64,000 nt of DNA from Hexactinellida sp. DTS-2022 (GCA_028753945.1 JAPNXP010000005.1:930001-994000); one strand, 5' to 3'. Positions 44,308 to 56,152 are shown, numbered from the stretch's first letter. A program made the numbers and translations. Notes: generated by a model from the letters alone, not told the origin.

Positions 44308-45000
44308 AACGAGCCCTTCGGTCTCGGTCGCTTCGCGACGGATCTCTCTCTCACAAAAGTCACTTCGCGACTTTTGTTCGTTCGTGTTATTCACTACGCG
44401 ATACAATTAACGGCCGCTTCGCGGCCTTTCCCTTCCCAAAAAGCTATATAGTATTACTATTCAGTTTCACCTGTGGCTAGTGAATTACACACTATTACTT
44501 AATAAAGCGTGCCTAAAATTCATTTTGGGTTGTGATTCCTGTAATTTGTTTGGGGAATTATGTTGAGTAAGTTATTCTCATTGCTCAATAGTTATTAATT
44601 ATTAGTTAATTAATAGCTCAATAATTCTTAAGGATAGCTCGTTCAGCTATATTAAAAGGTTCAGCTTGTAAGCTCAAATAAATTGAGACCTGTGGTTGGT
44701 AAATTATACGCAATTAATTATTTCAGTAAGTTGTATTGCAAAGTAATTTACTAACTCTGGGTGTAATCTCTCCATAATAATGGTTTAAAGATGAGAATAA
44801 GACCGCTTCGCGGTCTTATTCTCACCATTAAACCATTATTATGGAGAGGTAAATCCAGGGTTGCAAAATATTTGATTTAGAAATAGTAATAAAGTTCTAC
44901 ATCTCAATAAACAATTCTTTTTGCAGGAGCTGGGTTAGTGAATTATTTAATTTAATTGATAGTAATAATTAACATAATAAATCTCATCGTTATAGGCAGA
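44308..45000. repeat. Family K GC-hairpin repeat with long hairpin, copy 2
   Basis: Nearly identical to 38605-39480. The 81-bp hairpin at 44768-44848 again has 39-bp arms, but its loop is TTC instead of GAA and the left arm has three consecutive mismatched bases. Confidence 0.8.
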
Positions 45001-45399
45001 ACCAAAATCCTAGATTACTTAACTTAATTAATTTCTAGTAGAAATCCTAGGTTAGAAATTACGTAATCCCATTGATAGTCTTATTATAGGAAGCCAATAT
45101 AGGTGTAATAAATAAACAATGCATCAAAGAAATTAACTACTCTAAGCGCATTCTTGTTAACCAAACAAATCAGATCACCCACATGATGCTATAAATAATA
45201 GGACACATTTTAACTAATAACTTTTGCTATGTAAGTTAGTAAAAAGTGATAATTTTCACAAAGGTGTTCCATTATGTGTTGTCTATTTCCATATAAAATT
45301 TATACTACCTAGTCAAATGTGCAAAAGTTATTAAGGAAAAGGTTACCGTGTGATGTCATACTCATTATATTTAGCTTAGAAAACCAACAGACCCATGTC

Positions 45400-46320
45400 G
45401 CTATGACAAACTACTCCTATATACCAAATTTCAGCTCTCTTGGTAGCATGGTCTTTTCAATCAATTACGGACAAACATTCCCACACACACACACACACAA
45501 CAATTCCGCTTTTAATACACGAGCCCTTCGGTCTCGGTCGCTTCGCAACGGATCACTCTCTCACAAAAGTCGCTTCGCGACTTTTGTTTGTTCGTGTTAG
45601 GCACTACACGATACAATTAACGGCCGCTTCGCGGCCTTTCCCTCCCAAAAAAGCAATCACATTAATAATGAGTTTTATAGGCTCAATAAATTTCAGTTGC
45701 ACGATAAGAAAGCTCGAATCAAAATAGTACTAAAGAAAAACAGGCAAGAGAATAGACAAATGATTAATTGGTTAAATGAATTTATTTCAATCAATCAAAT
45801 TGGATCCTCAGAAAATATTTATATTTTGCACAATCTATTTATACTAATTGATGAAATCTGCTAATCCATACTAACAATCCCTCGAATTTAATTGGCTAAC
45901 ATATTTAGTCACCTTCAAATGTGAATATTTCTCTTCAAAAACCAATAGATCGTTGTCGCAGTACAAAATTACACCTGTATACAAATTTTCAGCTTTCTAG
46001 GACTCGTGGTCTTTCCAATTAATTCTGGACAAACACACAAACAAACAAACACACAAACACACAAACAAACAAACAAACAAACACACAAACAAACAAACAC
46101 ACAAACACACAAACAAACAAACACACAAACAAACAAACACACAAACAAACAAACACACAAACAACAATTGCTCATTTTATATACGAGCCCTTCGGTCTCG
46201 GTCGCTTCGCGACGGATCACTCTCTCACAAAAGTCGCGAAGCGACTTTTGTTCGTTCGTATTAGGCACTACGCGATACAATTAACGGCCGCTTCGCGGCC
46301 TTTCCCTCCCCAAAAGCAAT
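45400..46320. repeat. Family K copies 3 and 4 with (CAAACA)n tails
   Basis: Two GAGCCCTTCGGTCTCGGTCG units at 45520 and 46183, each preceded by a tail with TCTTTYCAATYAATT, a GGACAAACA microsatellite and CAACAATT. In the 46183 copy, the ACAAAAGTCGC stem has loop GAA, the reverse of the TTC loop elsewhere. The 92- and 103-aa frames here translate the microsatellite. Confidence 0.75.
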
Positions 46321-46756
46321 CATATTAATAATGAGCTTTAATAGCTCAATAAATTTCAGTTGCACGATAAGAAAGCTCGAATCAAAATAATACTAAAATA
46401 AAAACAGGCAATAGAATAGACTAATGATTGATTGGTTAGATGAATTTATTTTCAATCAATCAGATTGCAGCCTCAAAAAATATTTCTATTATGCACAATC
46501 TATTTATACTAATTGATGAAATCTGCTAATCCATCTAACAAACCCTCGAATTTAATTGGCTAACAAATTTTGACACCTTAAAATGTGAATATTTCTATTC
46601 AAAAACCAATAGATCGTTGTCGCAGTATAAATTACCCCTGTATACAAATTTTCAGCTTTCTGGGACTCGTAGTCTTTCCAGTTAATTCTGGACAAACAAA
46701 CAAACAAACAAACAAACACACAAACACACAAACAAACAACAATTCCTCTTTATATA

Positions 46757-46940
46757 CAGGTAAACCTCCCAAAGCGGCACCTCCGAGTAGCGGCAACCTC
46801 CGAGAAGCGGCACAAAATCATTCTCCCGATGGGTGCCGCTTTGGGAGTTTTACCTTACGAGCAACCTCCCAAAGCGGCAACCTCCGAGAAGCGGCACAAA
46901 ATTATTCTCCCGATGGGCGCCGCTTTGGGAGGTTTACCTG
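46757..46940. repeat. Tigger-like MITE (family I) in a family K tail
   Basis: The ends are CAGGTAAACCTCCCAAAGCG and CGCTTTGGGAGGTTTACCTG, flanked by TA. The interior repeats GCGGCAACCTCCGAGAAGCG. Confidence 0.75.
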
Positions 46941-47144
46941 TATATAGATAGATAGATTGGATATAACATCAATCAAATGTATAGGAAATGCCGCTGTACA
47001 CAAATGTCGCTGTACACAAAAATCTCTGTACACAAATGTCTTACCAAAGTTGTACACAAATGTCGCACTAAGCTGTACACAAGTATCGCACTAGTCTTGT
47101 ACACAAATGTCTCTGTACACAACTGTCTCCCTCCGTATTATGTA

Positions 47145-49080
47145 CAGCAAATTAAATTAACTTCAATTATTCCAATTATTATTAATTTTAATTTAATTTC
47201 ACTATCATATTTGAATTCAGCACTCTCGATAACCCCTAATAAACAAATTATAAGCATCTATATAAGTAATATACTGACTGAATTAATTATAATTAATTAC
47301 GTCAGTATATTAACAGTGCAATAATATTCTCGCAGAATTAAATATAATCACATAATCTGTCGTTGCTAAGAAATATATAATCTTATTTTTCAATTGGAAA
47401 ATAGAAGCCTACTCGATCTCACAATTTGAATCAATATAATTATCACAAGTTGAAACAATAGAATTTGATTCAACACTTTCAATTGAACTGAAGTGTTAGT
47501 AAACAAAGGGATTTTGCAACTCAATTGTCGCACAAACCATGCGCAATTTGAAAATTCGTGTACTGTGAAAAGGTGTAGAATTTAATTCTCTCTCGAATGC
47601 ATTTAAATTAAATATTCGCTCACTATTTATTGTTCTTTTTCTAAAATTTAACAGGTGTAAAAATGTGTCCAAAAAAATGTGATAAAAATCCAAAATTGCA
47701 GCCTGTGCCGACGCATTTTCCTTTGGTGGCACTATATTTTGGTGCTGGTTTATTGATAGTGCCTCCAAAGGAACATGCTGTCGGCACAGACTGCAATTTT
47801 AGATTTTTTTCGCCAAGTCATCATCGCCTCAAGGTGTCAAGAACCATTTGTTAATTGGTCCGAGTCACAAGGAACGGTAGATTAATTTGAAGTTTGTTCT
47901 ATATCATATACCATGTTGAGTCAAATGCCATTCATTCATTATGTATTGATAATAAATTATATTATTAGTTATTTATTTTAGCAATGTTATCCACGGTTGG
48001 TTGAGTTGAGTCAACAAATTCCTTATATTATATTATACTATTTAATCCATTGTTTAGTAATACTACAATTAAATAGAAGCCAGCTGGAATTTATAAGTTG
48101 AATCAATATATTTATCGCAAGTTGAAACAATAGAGTAGGATTTAACAAGTTAAATCAATATAATTATTACAAGTTGAAACAATGGAATTAGATTTAACAG
48201 TTTACTGAAATTGAAGTGTGAGTAAACAAAGGAAATTTGAAACTCAATTGTGGCACAATCAAGCCCAATTTGAAAATTCGTGCACTGTGAAAAGGTGTAG
48301 AATTTAATTCTCTATCCAAATATGTAAATTTTATGAAGCTCACTATTTATTATTTAATGTTATGAAGTATAAATTCAGATTAAAAAGGTGTTAAGAAATT
48401 TGAACGGAAATCGTAACCCCAGGTGCAAATTAAACGGTCACTTCGCACCTACATGCCAAGTTTTAGCCCTTAATGTATAAAGGTGAGGGTAGGGTACCGT
48501 CTACGGAGAAATAATAATAATAATAATAAAGGCAGTGATTCCAATACTGGGCCACTATACTATAGTATAGTCGGCACAGTAAAAATCGTGACCCCAGGTG
48601 TACATCTGTAACCCATGAGACACATATCCTACAAATTTGGGCTCTTAGTTAATTAAACTCTGTTCTGTGGAGAGGATACGGAAGGAAAACTAACCAAAGC
48701 ACTAAGACCAATACTGGGCCACTATACTATAGTATAGTCGGCACAGTAATAATAACCAAGGCACTAAGACCAATACAGGGCCACTATACTATAGTATAGT
48801 CGGCACAGTAATAATAATAATATTAATAACCAAGGCACTAAGACCAATACTGGGCCACTTTACTATAGTATAGTCTGCACAGTAATAATATACCAAAGCA
48901 GTAAGATTAGAACTGGGCCACTATACTATAGTATAGTCGGCACAGTACTAATAAAGGCAGTGATTCCAATACTGGGCCACTATACTATAGTATAGTCGGA
49001 ACAGTAATAATAAAGGCAGTGATTCCAATACTGGGCCACTCTACTATAGTATAGTCGGCACAGTAAAAAGTTATACAAAT
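47145..49080. repeat. Dispersed repeat X with both palindromic cassette types
   Basis: It continues the X unit split by the MULE. A type 1 cassette lies at 47685-47808. After the GTCTACGGAGAAATAATAAT tail at about 48500, seven copies of the type 2 cassette (GGGCCACTATACTATAGTAT...CGGCACAG) occur up to 49075, separated by short AATAAT-rich pieces. Confidence 0.8.
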
Positions 49081-49300
49081 CTATGAAAATTTATATGCAC
49101 ATTGAGGGCAAAAGGTATTACAGATAAATGCATATACTGAAGACTCTGTCAATTTGGAATTGTTAATAATTATTGGTGTGTTAGTAGTGAAGTTTAAGAA
49201 TAAGATATTTTAGCTAATATATCTTAATGTGTAGCGATTAGATGAAGCTGACGAGATCAAAGGGACGTTATATTTATATTCATTCCACCCTATGGGAGAA

Positions 49301-49420
49301 AAAATCTAAAATTACAGCTGTGCAGACAGCATATTCTGGTGGAGGCACTATTAGTCATTGAATCCAAAATATAGTGCCTCCAAATGAATATACAGTCAGC
49401 ACAACTGTAATTTTAGATCT
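49301..49420. repeat. Diverged type 1 palindromic cassette
   Basis: AATCTAAAATTACAGCTGTGC is mirrored by GCACAACTGTAATTTTAGAT, with GGAGGCACTAT/ATAGTGCCTCC inside. The spacing matches the type 1 cassettes. Confidence 0.7.
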
Positions 49421-49426
49421 TTGCAT

Positions 49427-50212
49427 GGCCTACTTAATATACGGCTAGATATGTCACCGAGAAGGCCATAAAACGAGAAGGCCAGTTTCAAATTTTCATT
49501 TTAGGATAAACTACGCCTCCTATTGTTGTTATTTGGGTTGTATATGGGGTAATCAACCATTGCGAGTCCATTAGAACCACTTTTGAGAATCTCAGATTTG
49601 TGGTTAAGCTGTTTAGGCGCCATTTAATGATGACACCACAAATATACAAAAATGTAAAATTCGAGTCTAAAGAACTGCGAGAAAATGAAAATAATTTGCT
49701 AATATACTTAGAATACATTTTCCGAATATATAATGAGAATGAATATATATAAACCAGCAATTATAAACGTTTTATGTACGAAAAGAGTAAGTTTTAATTC
49801 GGATACTACTTGTATTTTAGCATGTGGTTGCTTAATAATTTTTTAATTTTTTTTAAATGTCGCCATTTTGTGATTTAGTAGTCTTTGGGGTATGAAATAT
49901 ATCCCTATATTAGTATTCCTATTATAAAATTATTAGAAAATAGGAAGAAACTGAAATTTATGATATTTGAAATTTTTTTCATTTTACCATAAATTGTTAC
50001 CGTCATCATTAAATTGCGCCTAAACAGCTTAACCACAAATCTGATATTCTCAAAAGTGGTTCTAATGGACTCGCAATGGTTGATTACCCCATATACAACC
50101 CAAATAACAACAATAGGAGGCATAGTTTATCCTAAAATGAAAATTTGAAACTGGCCTTCTCGTTTTATGGCCTTCTCGGTGACATATCTAGCCGTATATT
50201 AAGTAGGCCATG
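49427..50212. mobile_element. 786-bp element with 215-bp inverted arms
   Basis: The left arm starts GGCCTACTTAATATACGGCT and the right arm ends AGCCGTATATTAAGTAGGCC. The arms (49427-49645 and 49998-50212) are nearly identical and include CGAGAAGGCCATAAAACGAG and GGTTAAGCTGTTTAGGCGC. The AT-rich centre has no gene. The 72- and 90-aa frames lie in the arms. Confidence 0.85.
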
Positions 50213-50219
50213 ATCTTTG

Positions 50220-51060
50220 TTATTGCCTGGCGCAGAATAAATGCGAAATATTTTATAATTTGTAGATATATTCAATACAACATATTTTAGAATGTGACAA
50301 AATCATTTGTCGATTGAATCAAAATTGTAAGAGCTGAAGCAAAATTAGTTAATACGTGTCGTCATAATCCCATAAATCGGTATGCGTGTGTCTCATTGTA
50401 TGTTGTGTTATCAATTTATCATCTGAAATTGTGGGCGAATCGGAAAAACGGAGAGTTATTCCCAAATATGTGCCCTTATAACGTCATAATCCCGTTATTT
50501 CGTTTAGAAAAACCAATAGATCGTTGTCAGCGTATATAATTACCACTGCATGCCAATTTTCTGATTTCTAGAAATTTAGTCTTTCCTATTAATTCTAGAC
50601 AAACACACAAACACGCACAACAATTGTGATTTTATTATATACGAGTCCTTCGGTCTCGGTCGCTTTGCGACGGATCGGTACTACGCATCTCAAGTTAACG
50701 GGCGCTGTGCGGCCTTACTCCTCACCCTTTCTACCATGGAAAAATGGCAGAAAGGGACGTTATATACATCCCTTTAGAAGATTCCATAGTTTTAACTTGT
50801 TTTTCATATTCTAAATTTATAAATGCGAATTTCGTGTTCAGCATTCTTGTTTACCTATTATACCCGTTGAAAGCTAACTCCTAGGTTGATTTTGAATTTC
50901 ATTAATTTGTTTACTTATTTTGTGTAAACAACAACAACAAATATTCATATTATAAATTTGTAAACGTTAAATTCGTGTTCAGCATACTTGTTTACCTACG
51001 TATTATAACATTTGAAAGTTAGTTTCTATCTCATATATATATTCGGTTTCTATTCTCCCA
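50220..51060. repeat. Family K tail and hairpin unit, plus inverted 142-bp repeat
   Basis: 50220-50640 repeats 39540-39995. 50641-50750 is a worn GC-hairpin unit (GGTCGCTTTGCGACGG). 50815-51030 is an inverted pair of the 142-bp repeat seen at 25011-25545. Confidence 0.65.
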
Positions 51061-51127
51061 TCACTTTAATACAATCCGGACAAACAAACAAACACACCCA
51101 CAAACACACAACAGTCTAGATTTAATA

Positions 51128-51144
51128 ATATAGATATAGGTAGG

Positions 51145-51191
<47 letters not shown>

Positions 51192-51233
51192 ATAGAAAGA
51201 TAGATAGATAGAAAGATAGATAGAAAGATAGAT

Positions 51234-51297
<64 letters not shown>

Positions 51298-51306
51298 TGA
51301 TAGATT

Positions 51307-51377
<71 letters not shown>

Positions 51378-51402
51378 TGATAGATAGATAGATAGATAGA
51401 TT

Positions 51403-51469
<67 letters not shown>
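51128..51469. repeat. (GATA)n microsatellite, about 340 bp
   Basis: A near-pure TAGATAGATAGA run with occasional AAGA and TTGA units, right after a family K tail ending AATATAGATATAGG. The 141-aa YLSI-repeat frame is its translation. Confidence 0.95.
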
Positions 51470-51520
51470 CCTAGCATAACTAGCACTTATACTTATTCAA
51501 AGGATACTAAAACCACACAC

Positions 51521-52594
51521 CTATAATGACCAATTTAGTTCAAAATGAGAATACATTTTAAACGAATCATGAATTGGTCTTGTAAAGCACATTGTAAGAG
51601 AATTATCCATTTGTTCAATAGTGTCCTCGCATAACTGTTTTACCCAACCATTGTCTTGATACCTTTTAGGCATTGTCAACACTATTTTCTTCGCGATTTT
51701 GGGCCAAGTTATAGGAAATGCTTCACCGCCAATGGGATATTTTGCATGTATTGGATTGTCGGCAACAACAGGTCTGAATAGTATGGCCTGTCCTCTAAAC
51801 TTGAGCTCAATTAAAGTTGTGACGTGAAGCTGGGCAAAATGCCAATTAATTTTTTCATAATCAAGAACAAAAGGTAGAATCTGGTCTACAATTTCACGAT
51901 GAAATGCGTTAAACATTGCATCGAAATGGACACAGGTAAGGTATAGTGAATCGATGGAAGTTGTATTTGATAGATCTGTATTCGCACTTCCTTTGCAATT
52001 CTTCTGCACTTTTGAAACAATGAAATCTGCACCGTGATGATGGACATAATCTGTTATTCCTATCCCGGGCTCTTGTTCAATTAAAAACTGCTCAAAGGAA
52101 CGTAATGGAGAATTTGTTAACATAGATTTTGTGGCAATTGTTTCATTGTATTTAAAATAAATGTCTCCATCAAGGAAAATATAATAGAGATATGATACAT
52201 TCCTGTTTCTCGCAATTTCATACAAAATATTTTTTCCAGCATTCAGTGTAGAATTTGGTTCATATACATAGGCAATGTGGTTGTATCCATTAGCAAAACA
52301 TTTTCCCTCATAACTAAGAACAATTACATCACATTGGCACGCATTAGAATTTGATAAATATTCAGGTGAGATAAATAATTCCGATAGACATTCTTGAGTC
52401 TGGACGAGGTATGCAAATTTTTTCTGTGCAAATTGTTCACGTATATTGTAGTATGGAAACACTTGATCATTCGGAAGACGCAATAAATATTTCTCAAACA
52501 ATAGATAGTTAACCATAATGAAAAGGGCGAAGCTGATTAAAAGCAGCTTCACTTTCAAAGATTTGTTTATATCAAAGATAATATAACTTATCAT
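51521..52594 (-). CDS. Type II membrane protein, glycosyltransferase-like, single exon
   Basis: The first in-frame ATG is at 52594, giving 357 aa; the open frame reaches further upstream only without an ATG. A short N-terminal tail is followed by one membrane helix (LLLISFALFIMVNYLLF, about residues 16-34), then a lumenal domain. This holds FAYLVQTQECL, a Cys pair in NACQCDVIVLSYEGKC, YLYYIFLDGDIYFKYNET and TCVHFDAMFNAFHREIVDQI. The FLDGD segment resembles the metal-binding DxD motif of Golgi glycosyltransferases, and the topology fits. N-glycosylation sites (NST, NVS, NET) are present. I recognise no precise family, so the enzyme role is inference. The frame is intact and unique in the window. 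The neighbours are a GATA microsatellite downstream and a hAT-like MITE about 320 bp upstream. Confidence 0.65.
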   Translation of the reverse strand: MISYIIFDINKSLKVKLLLISFALFIMVNYLLFEKYLLRLPNDQVFPYYNIREQFAQKKFAYLVQTQECLSELFISPEYLSNSNACQCDVIVLSYEGKCFANGYNHIAYVYEPNSTLNAGKNILYEIARNRNVSYLYYIFLDGDIYFKYNETIATKSMLTNSPLRSFEQFLIEQEPGIGITDYVHHHGADFIVSKVQKNCKGSANTDLSNTTSIDSLYLTCVHFDAMFNAFHREIVDQILPFVLDYEKINWHFAQLHVTTLIELKFRGQAILFRPVVADNPIHAKYPIGGEAFPITWPKIAKKIVLTMPKRYQDNGWVKQLCEDTIEQMDNSLTMCFTRPIHDSFKMYSHFELNWSL

Positions 52595-52690
52595 AGTTAT
52601 TTTAAATAATTTTGAATGGAATATAATACATAAAGCTTTGAGTAACTCAAACAAATATCACAAATACATAAAATTGCAATTTATAGTATA

Positions 52691-52882
52691 TCACATTTCA
52701 TCCATAATGCACTTAGTAAAAGTATTCTTGATGATGAAAGTAAATTTACGAGAAGGGTTGACCTGTAGCGCCTCAAGTATTTTACTGTCATTGATACTTA
52801 GCATTCCATTATCTATCTGTACAGGTCTTCCAAGTTCCAACAAACCTATTATACCTACCTTTGTACATTCTAATTTCCTCAT
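52691..52882 (-). CDS. Possible 63-aa ORF or upstream exon
   Basis: ATG at 52882; the frame includes MRKLECTKVGIIGLLELGRP. Codon character looks better than random, and an AAG|GTAGGT donor-like site occurs after codon 8. It could be a short gene, a 5' exon of the 357-aa gene just downstream, or chance. Confidence 0.2.
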   Translation of the reverse strand: MRKLECTKVGIIGLLELGRPVQIDNGMLSINDSKILEALQVNPSRKFTFIIKNTFTKCIMDEM

Positions 52883-52913
52883 AATGATCAGAAAATATAT
52901 ATTTAACCTAGGG

Positions 52914-53277
52914 CTGAAACGAATATTCGAAATGTAACGAACGAATATTCGAATATTCGTTCGTTTGGATGACTAAGCATTAAATCAATTTCTAGAGACA
53001 AAATACAATGGAAAATAGGTTGTTGATAATGTTACAATGGTATAATAATAGTTACAAAGTGTATTATACACAAGTTAACTAATAATCAGCTAGTTTAAGT
53101 GGGAATTTATATTTACGATATCTCTAAGCTATACAAAAGTCTTGTTGTTGTCCAAAATTAGTTAACGAATATCCTTTTCAATCTAATATTCGTCCAAACG
53201 AATATCCGTTTCGTAACGAATATTCGTTCAATCATTTCGAACGAATATTCGAATATTCGGTATATTCGTTTCAACCC
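52914..53277. repeat. hAT-like MITE, GGGCTGAAACGAATATTCG family, copy 2
   Basis: AGGGCTGAAACGAATATTCG at the left and TTCGTTTCAACCCT at the right; close to the copy at 19104-19516. 53280-53590 shows nothing recognisable. Confidence 0.75.
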
Positions 53278-53589
53278 TAAAATTTAATTTTAATCAACTC
53301 ATTATATAGTTAATGAGTTTGACACCTCCATAAAAAGTAATCCGAAAATGTTACTATTTTAATATACTTTACATATCTTTTCATGTAAACAGCCATATTG
53401 AAGCTTCTAGAAATGTTATTATAGCTAGAAGCTTGAATGCTTGAATACATTAATACAAAGTATTGTTGTTCAAATACTTTTGGCCGGTTAGTGTAGTTCT
53501 GCAAAAATACTCCTAAATAGATTTGAGGAGCACACGAAGTCTTCTTATATTAACGGATACAACTAATTTCCTATATTATTGTAAATATA

Positions 53590-54140
53590 TACCCAGGGAC
53601 GCCGAACCCAGGGGGGAAGGTGGGGCCCTGGTCCCCCGAATCCAGAATTCGGGTGGGCCTGGTGGGGCCTAAGGCTCCTAGCCCTTCTGGTTGACATAAT
53701 TTATAATAATAATTATTATTATTATTTAGGCTCGACCCAGACCTCTGATACGACAATCCAAATCCAAAAATGTGGTAAATTGATTCGACAAGGCAGCTAT
53801 AGTTCGCGAGAATACATTTTTGCATTTGAAGGATTCCAAAAATCTGATAACATAGATTCTCATATTCTTCTTAAATTTTTACAGTGTCTTTCAATTAGTT
53901 TAGTCACCGTTATGCTTTCTTTCAGGAAAAGTTTTCTGCGCGCCTAGATTAAGTTTGAGCTCGCTCACAAGCGCCTAAAATCAACAATTTGTATTACGTC
54001 GGACTATCTCTCGATTCTCGCGGGCCTAGCTAAGTTTAATTCCAAATTATGCGCCTGAATGAACCCTGGTTACCGTATATACTCAAATAGTAGCCCCCCT
54101 CGAATAATTCCCCCCCCCCCCCCCCCAACCCAAAGTAGCA
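53590..54140. repeat. Worn hAT-like repeat and poly-C tract
   Basis: CAGGGACGCCGAACCCAGG near 53595, with GGGCCC-rich sequence and an (ATT)n run, resembles hAT MITE ends. Near 54110-54125 there is a run of about 17 C after CTCGAATAATTCC. Confidence 0.4.
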
Positions 54141-54299
54141 AATTAAAATTTATTACTGCTGCCAGGAGTAAACATCTTTATCTAAAACAAGTCTCAATAC
54201 GATAAGAAATCAACTACATATTAAAATATACATATTGTAATAAAATATGATATTCTCAAATTTCATAAAGATTTTAGGTCCCAAATGGAAGAAAATCTA

Positions 54300-54730
54300 A
54301 AGATAAATTTGAAGTTTGTTTCTATCATAGACCATCTTGAGTTTAATGCCATTCATAGCTCGCAAATTCCTTATTTAATTTATTTTGCTTTAATCCATTA
54401 AATAGCAATATACTACAACAGCTCGAATTCACAAGTTAAATCAATATAATTATCGAAGGTTGAAACAATAGTGAAAGATTTAACAAGTTTAATCAATATA
54501 TTTATTACAAGTTGAAACAATGGAAATTGATTTAACAGTTTTACTGAATCTGAAGTGTGAGGAAATAGAGGATACTGGCACCCCAATTATGGTACAAACC
54601 TAGGCTAAATTGAATATTTGTGATTTGCCAAAAGGTAAAGAATTTAATTATCTATCCAAATATGTAAATTTTATCAAGTTCACTAATAATTATCTCATGT
54701 TATGACTTATGAGCCAGAATTAGCATAATT
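54300..54730. repeat. Fragment of dispersed repeat X
   Basis: AAATTTGAAGTTTGTTTCTA, AGTTGAAACAATGGA and AAGGTAAAGAATTTAATT segments in the same order as in complete X units, but without the tail or cassette. Confidence 0.6.
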
Positions 54731-54782
54731 AGGTGTGGTTTTCTTCCAAATCGTTCGTGTGTGACAAGCTTGTTACAGTTAC

Positions 54783-55440
54783 TAGATTATTGAACCCTGT
54801 CCATGGATCGAATTGCCTATTGATGTTCTCTATATTGATTTTGAAAATGCTTTCGACAAGGTTCAGCATAATTGGAATATATATGTAGGTTAATAGGGAG
54901 GAAAGCTGTTATATTGGTTGAGTGTTATCTTTCTAATAGAAAACAACGAGTCAAGTTGGAAAATTCCAATTCAGATTGGTATTTAGTTCAGAGCGGTATT
55001 CCTAAGGGGTTAGTACTGGGTCCCATTCTTTTTCTTATTTATACTTATGATTCTCCATCAAACTCCATTTATAGTCTGTTCAAGCTAAATAATTTACCCG
55101 AGTAGCATCGTTTGCAGATGACACGGAATTTTATGGTGAATCCGACTCTCAAAGTGGATATTAATCTCTAATGCAGCGATTCCCAACCTTTTTCAACCGT
55201 GGACCCCCTATAGTAAATATTAGACATTCTGTGGACCCCCTCCCATTGTCCGTAATACATCCTGTGGACCCCCAAGGGGTCCATGGACCCCAGGTTGGGA
55301 ACCACTGCTCTAATGTATAGTCTTTCGGATATGGCGTCTTGGTCTCAACTAAACCACATGCTTATGAACCTCAACAAGTTTCATATCAACAAGTGTCATA
55401 ATGTCAAGCGTCGTTATTAATTACGAGCGCAACCTACCAC
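54783..55440 (+). pseudogene. Non-LTR retrotransposon reverse transcriptase fragment
   Basis: Frames read IDVLYIDFENAFDKVQHN, then AVILVECYLSNRKQRVKLEN, SGIPKGLVLGPILFLIYTYD and FADDTEFYG, then DMASWSQLNHML. AFDKV, SG(V/I)P.G..LGP.LFL and FADD are the conserved blocks of LINE (CR1/Jockey-like) reverse transcriptases. The segments lie in different frames, with stops between them, so the copy is dead. A hAT MITE splits it after the FADD block. The rest of the element is missing. Confidence 0.75.
55174..55307. mobile_element. 134-bp hAT MITE with CTCTAATG duplication
   Basis: The ends are CAGCGATTCCCAACCTTTTT and CAGGTTGGGAACCACTG. CTCTAATG lies on both sides (55166-55173 and 55308-55315). GTGGACCCCC repeats are inside. 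It interrupts the reverse transcriptase fragment. Confidence 0.9.
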
Positions 55441-55593
55441 CTTGTGGATGTGAAAAATCATCTTGTTTTGTATTCCCCAGAATATTCTTTAAGTTTTCCC
55501 GAATTCTCCTACTCTTATACTTCTTTATTTACTCATTTGTTTCTTATTTGTACTCTATTTAGTTTTTGAAGTGCCTAAGCCTTCTCAGGCAGT

Positions 55594-56152
55594 CAGGGCC
55601 GCCGAGAAGTTTTTCGGGCCCCAGGGCAAACAATAATGATTGGCCTGTTACGAAAAATTGGTCCGGGGGGACGAAAATTTTAATGGAAATTTGGTCCTTC
55701 TATGGAAAATTGGTCCCTGTGAGGTTTGTGTTTATTTAGTCACCGTATTTACTAGAATAGTAGCCTAGGCGATTTTTCGCCATATTGGGACCCAAAGATT
55801 TTATGAATAAGCCTGTCACTGCAAAATTGGGCCCCGAAAAATTGATCCTGGACCAAAATTCCATGAAAAACTGGTCCTAGCACCAATTTTTTAGGGGACC
55901 AATTTCCATTGACAAGTCCCTCTGGAACCTTTTCCAAACCCAAATGTTCATTTACACGATTTACTTATCTCTTTATAATTAAAGTTTGAGTTAACTATAT
56001 ATCATTCAATTATATTATCTAATCCAGCATTTGGCGGTAACATTATACTTACATTCTTAAACTAATTACTTTGTTAGGAATTTTCACTGGGCCCCTAGAC
56101 CCACGGGCCCCGGGGCAACTGTCCCCCCTGCCCCCCCCTATTGGCGGCCCTG
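55594..56152. mobile_element. hAT-like MITE, CAGGGCCGCC ends
   Basis: The ends are CAGGGCCGCCGAGAAG and TTGGCGGCCCTG. The flanks CAGGCAGT and CAGGCATA match at 6 of 8 bases. The interior repeats (A/T)TTGGTCC and GAAAATTGG motifs. 56160-57440 holds a truncated GGGCTGAAACG MITE (about 56354-56478), an inverted family K tail (56480-56660) and otherwise AT-rich DNA. Confidence 0.65.

Larger units (their letters stand above)
41051..47135. mobile_element. MULE transposon, 6.1 kb, with TATTATGTA duplication
   Basis: TATTATGTA lies at 41042-41050 and 47136-47144, inside a copy of repeat X. The TIRs (41051-41215 and about 46990-47135) share the same order of motifs: GACAGTTGTGTACAGAGACA, then GTACAAGACTAGTGCGA, then repeated GCGACATTTGTGTACA. 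A FLYWCH-MULE transposase fills the left part. A second right-type terminus lies at about 43570-43647, so the 43.65-47 kb part may be a later addition. It holds a family H MITE and three family K copies. Confidence 0.7.

Noticed and set aside
45969-46284. 92- and 103-aa frames of TQTHK and CVFVC repeats
   Set aside because: Translation of a (CAAACA)n tail plus the family K hairpin unit on both strands.
51061-51486. 141-aa minus-strand frame of YLSI repeats
   Set aside because: Direct translation of the GATA microsatellite.
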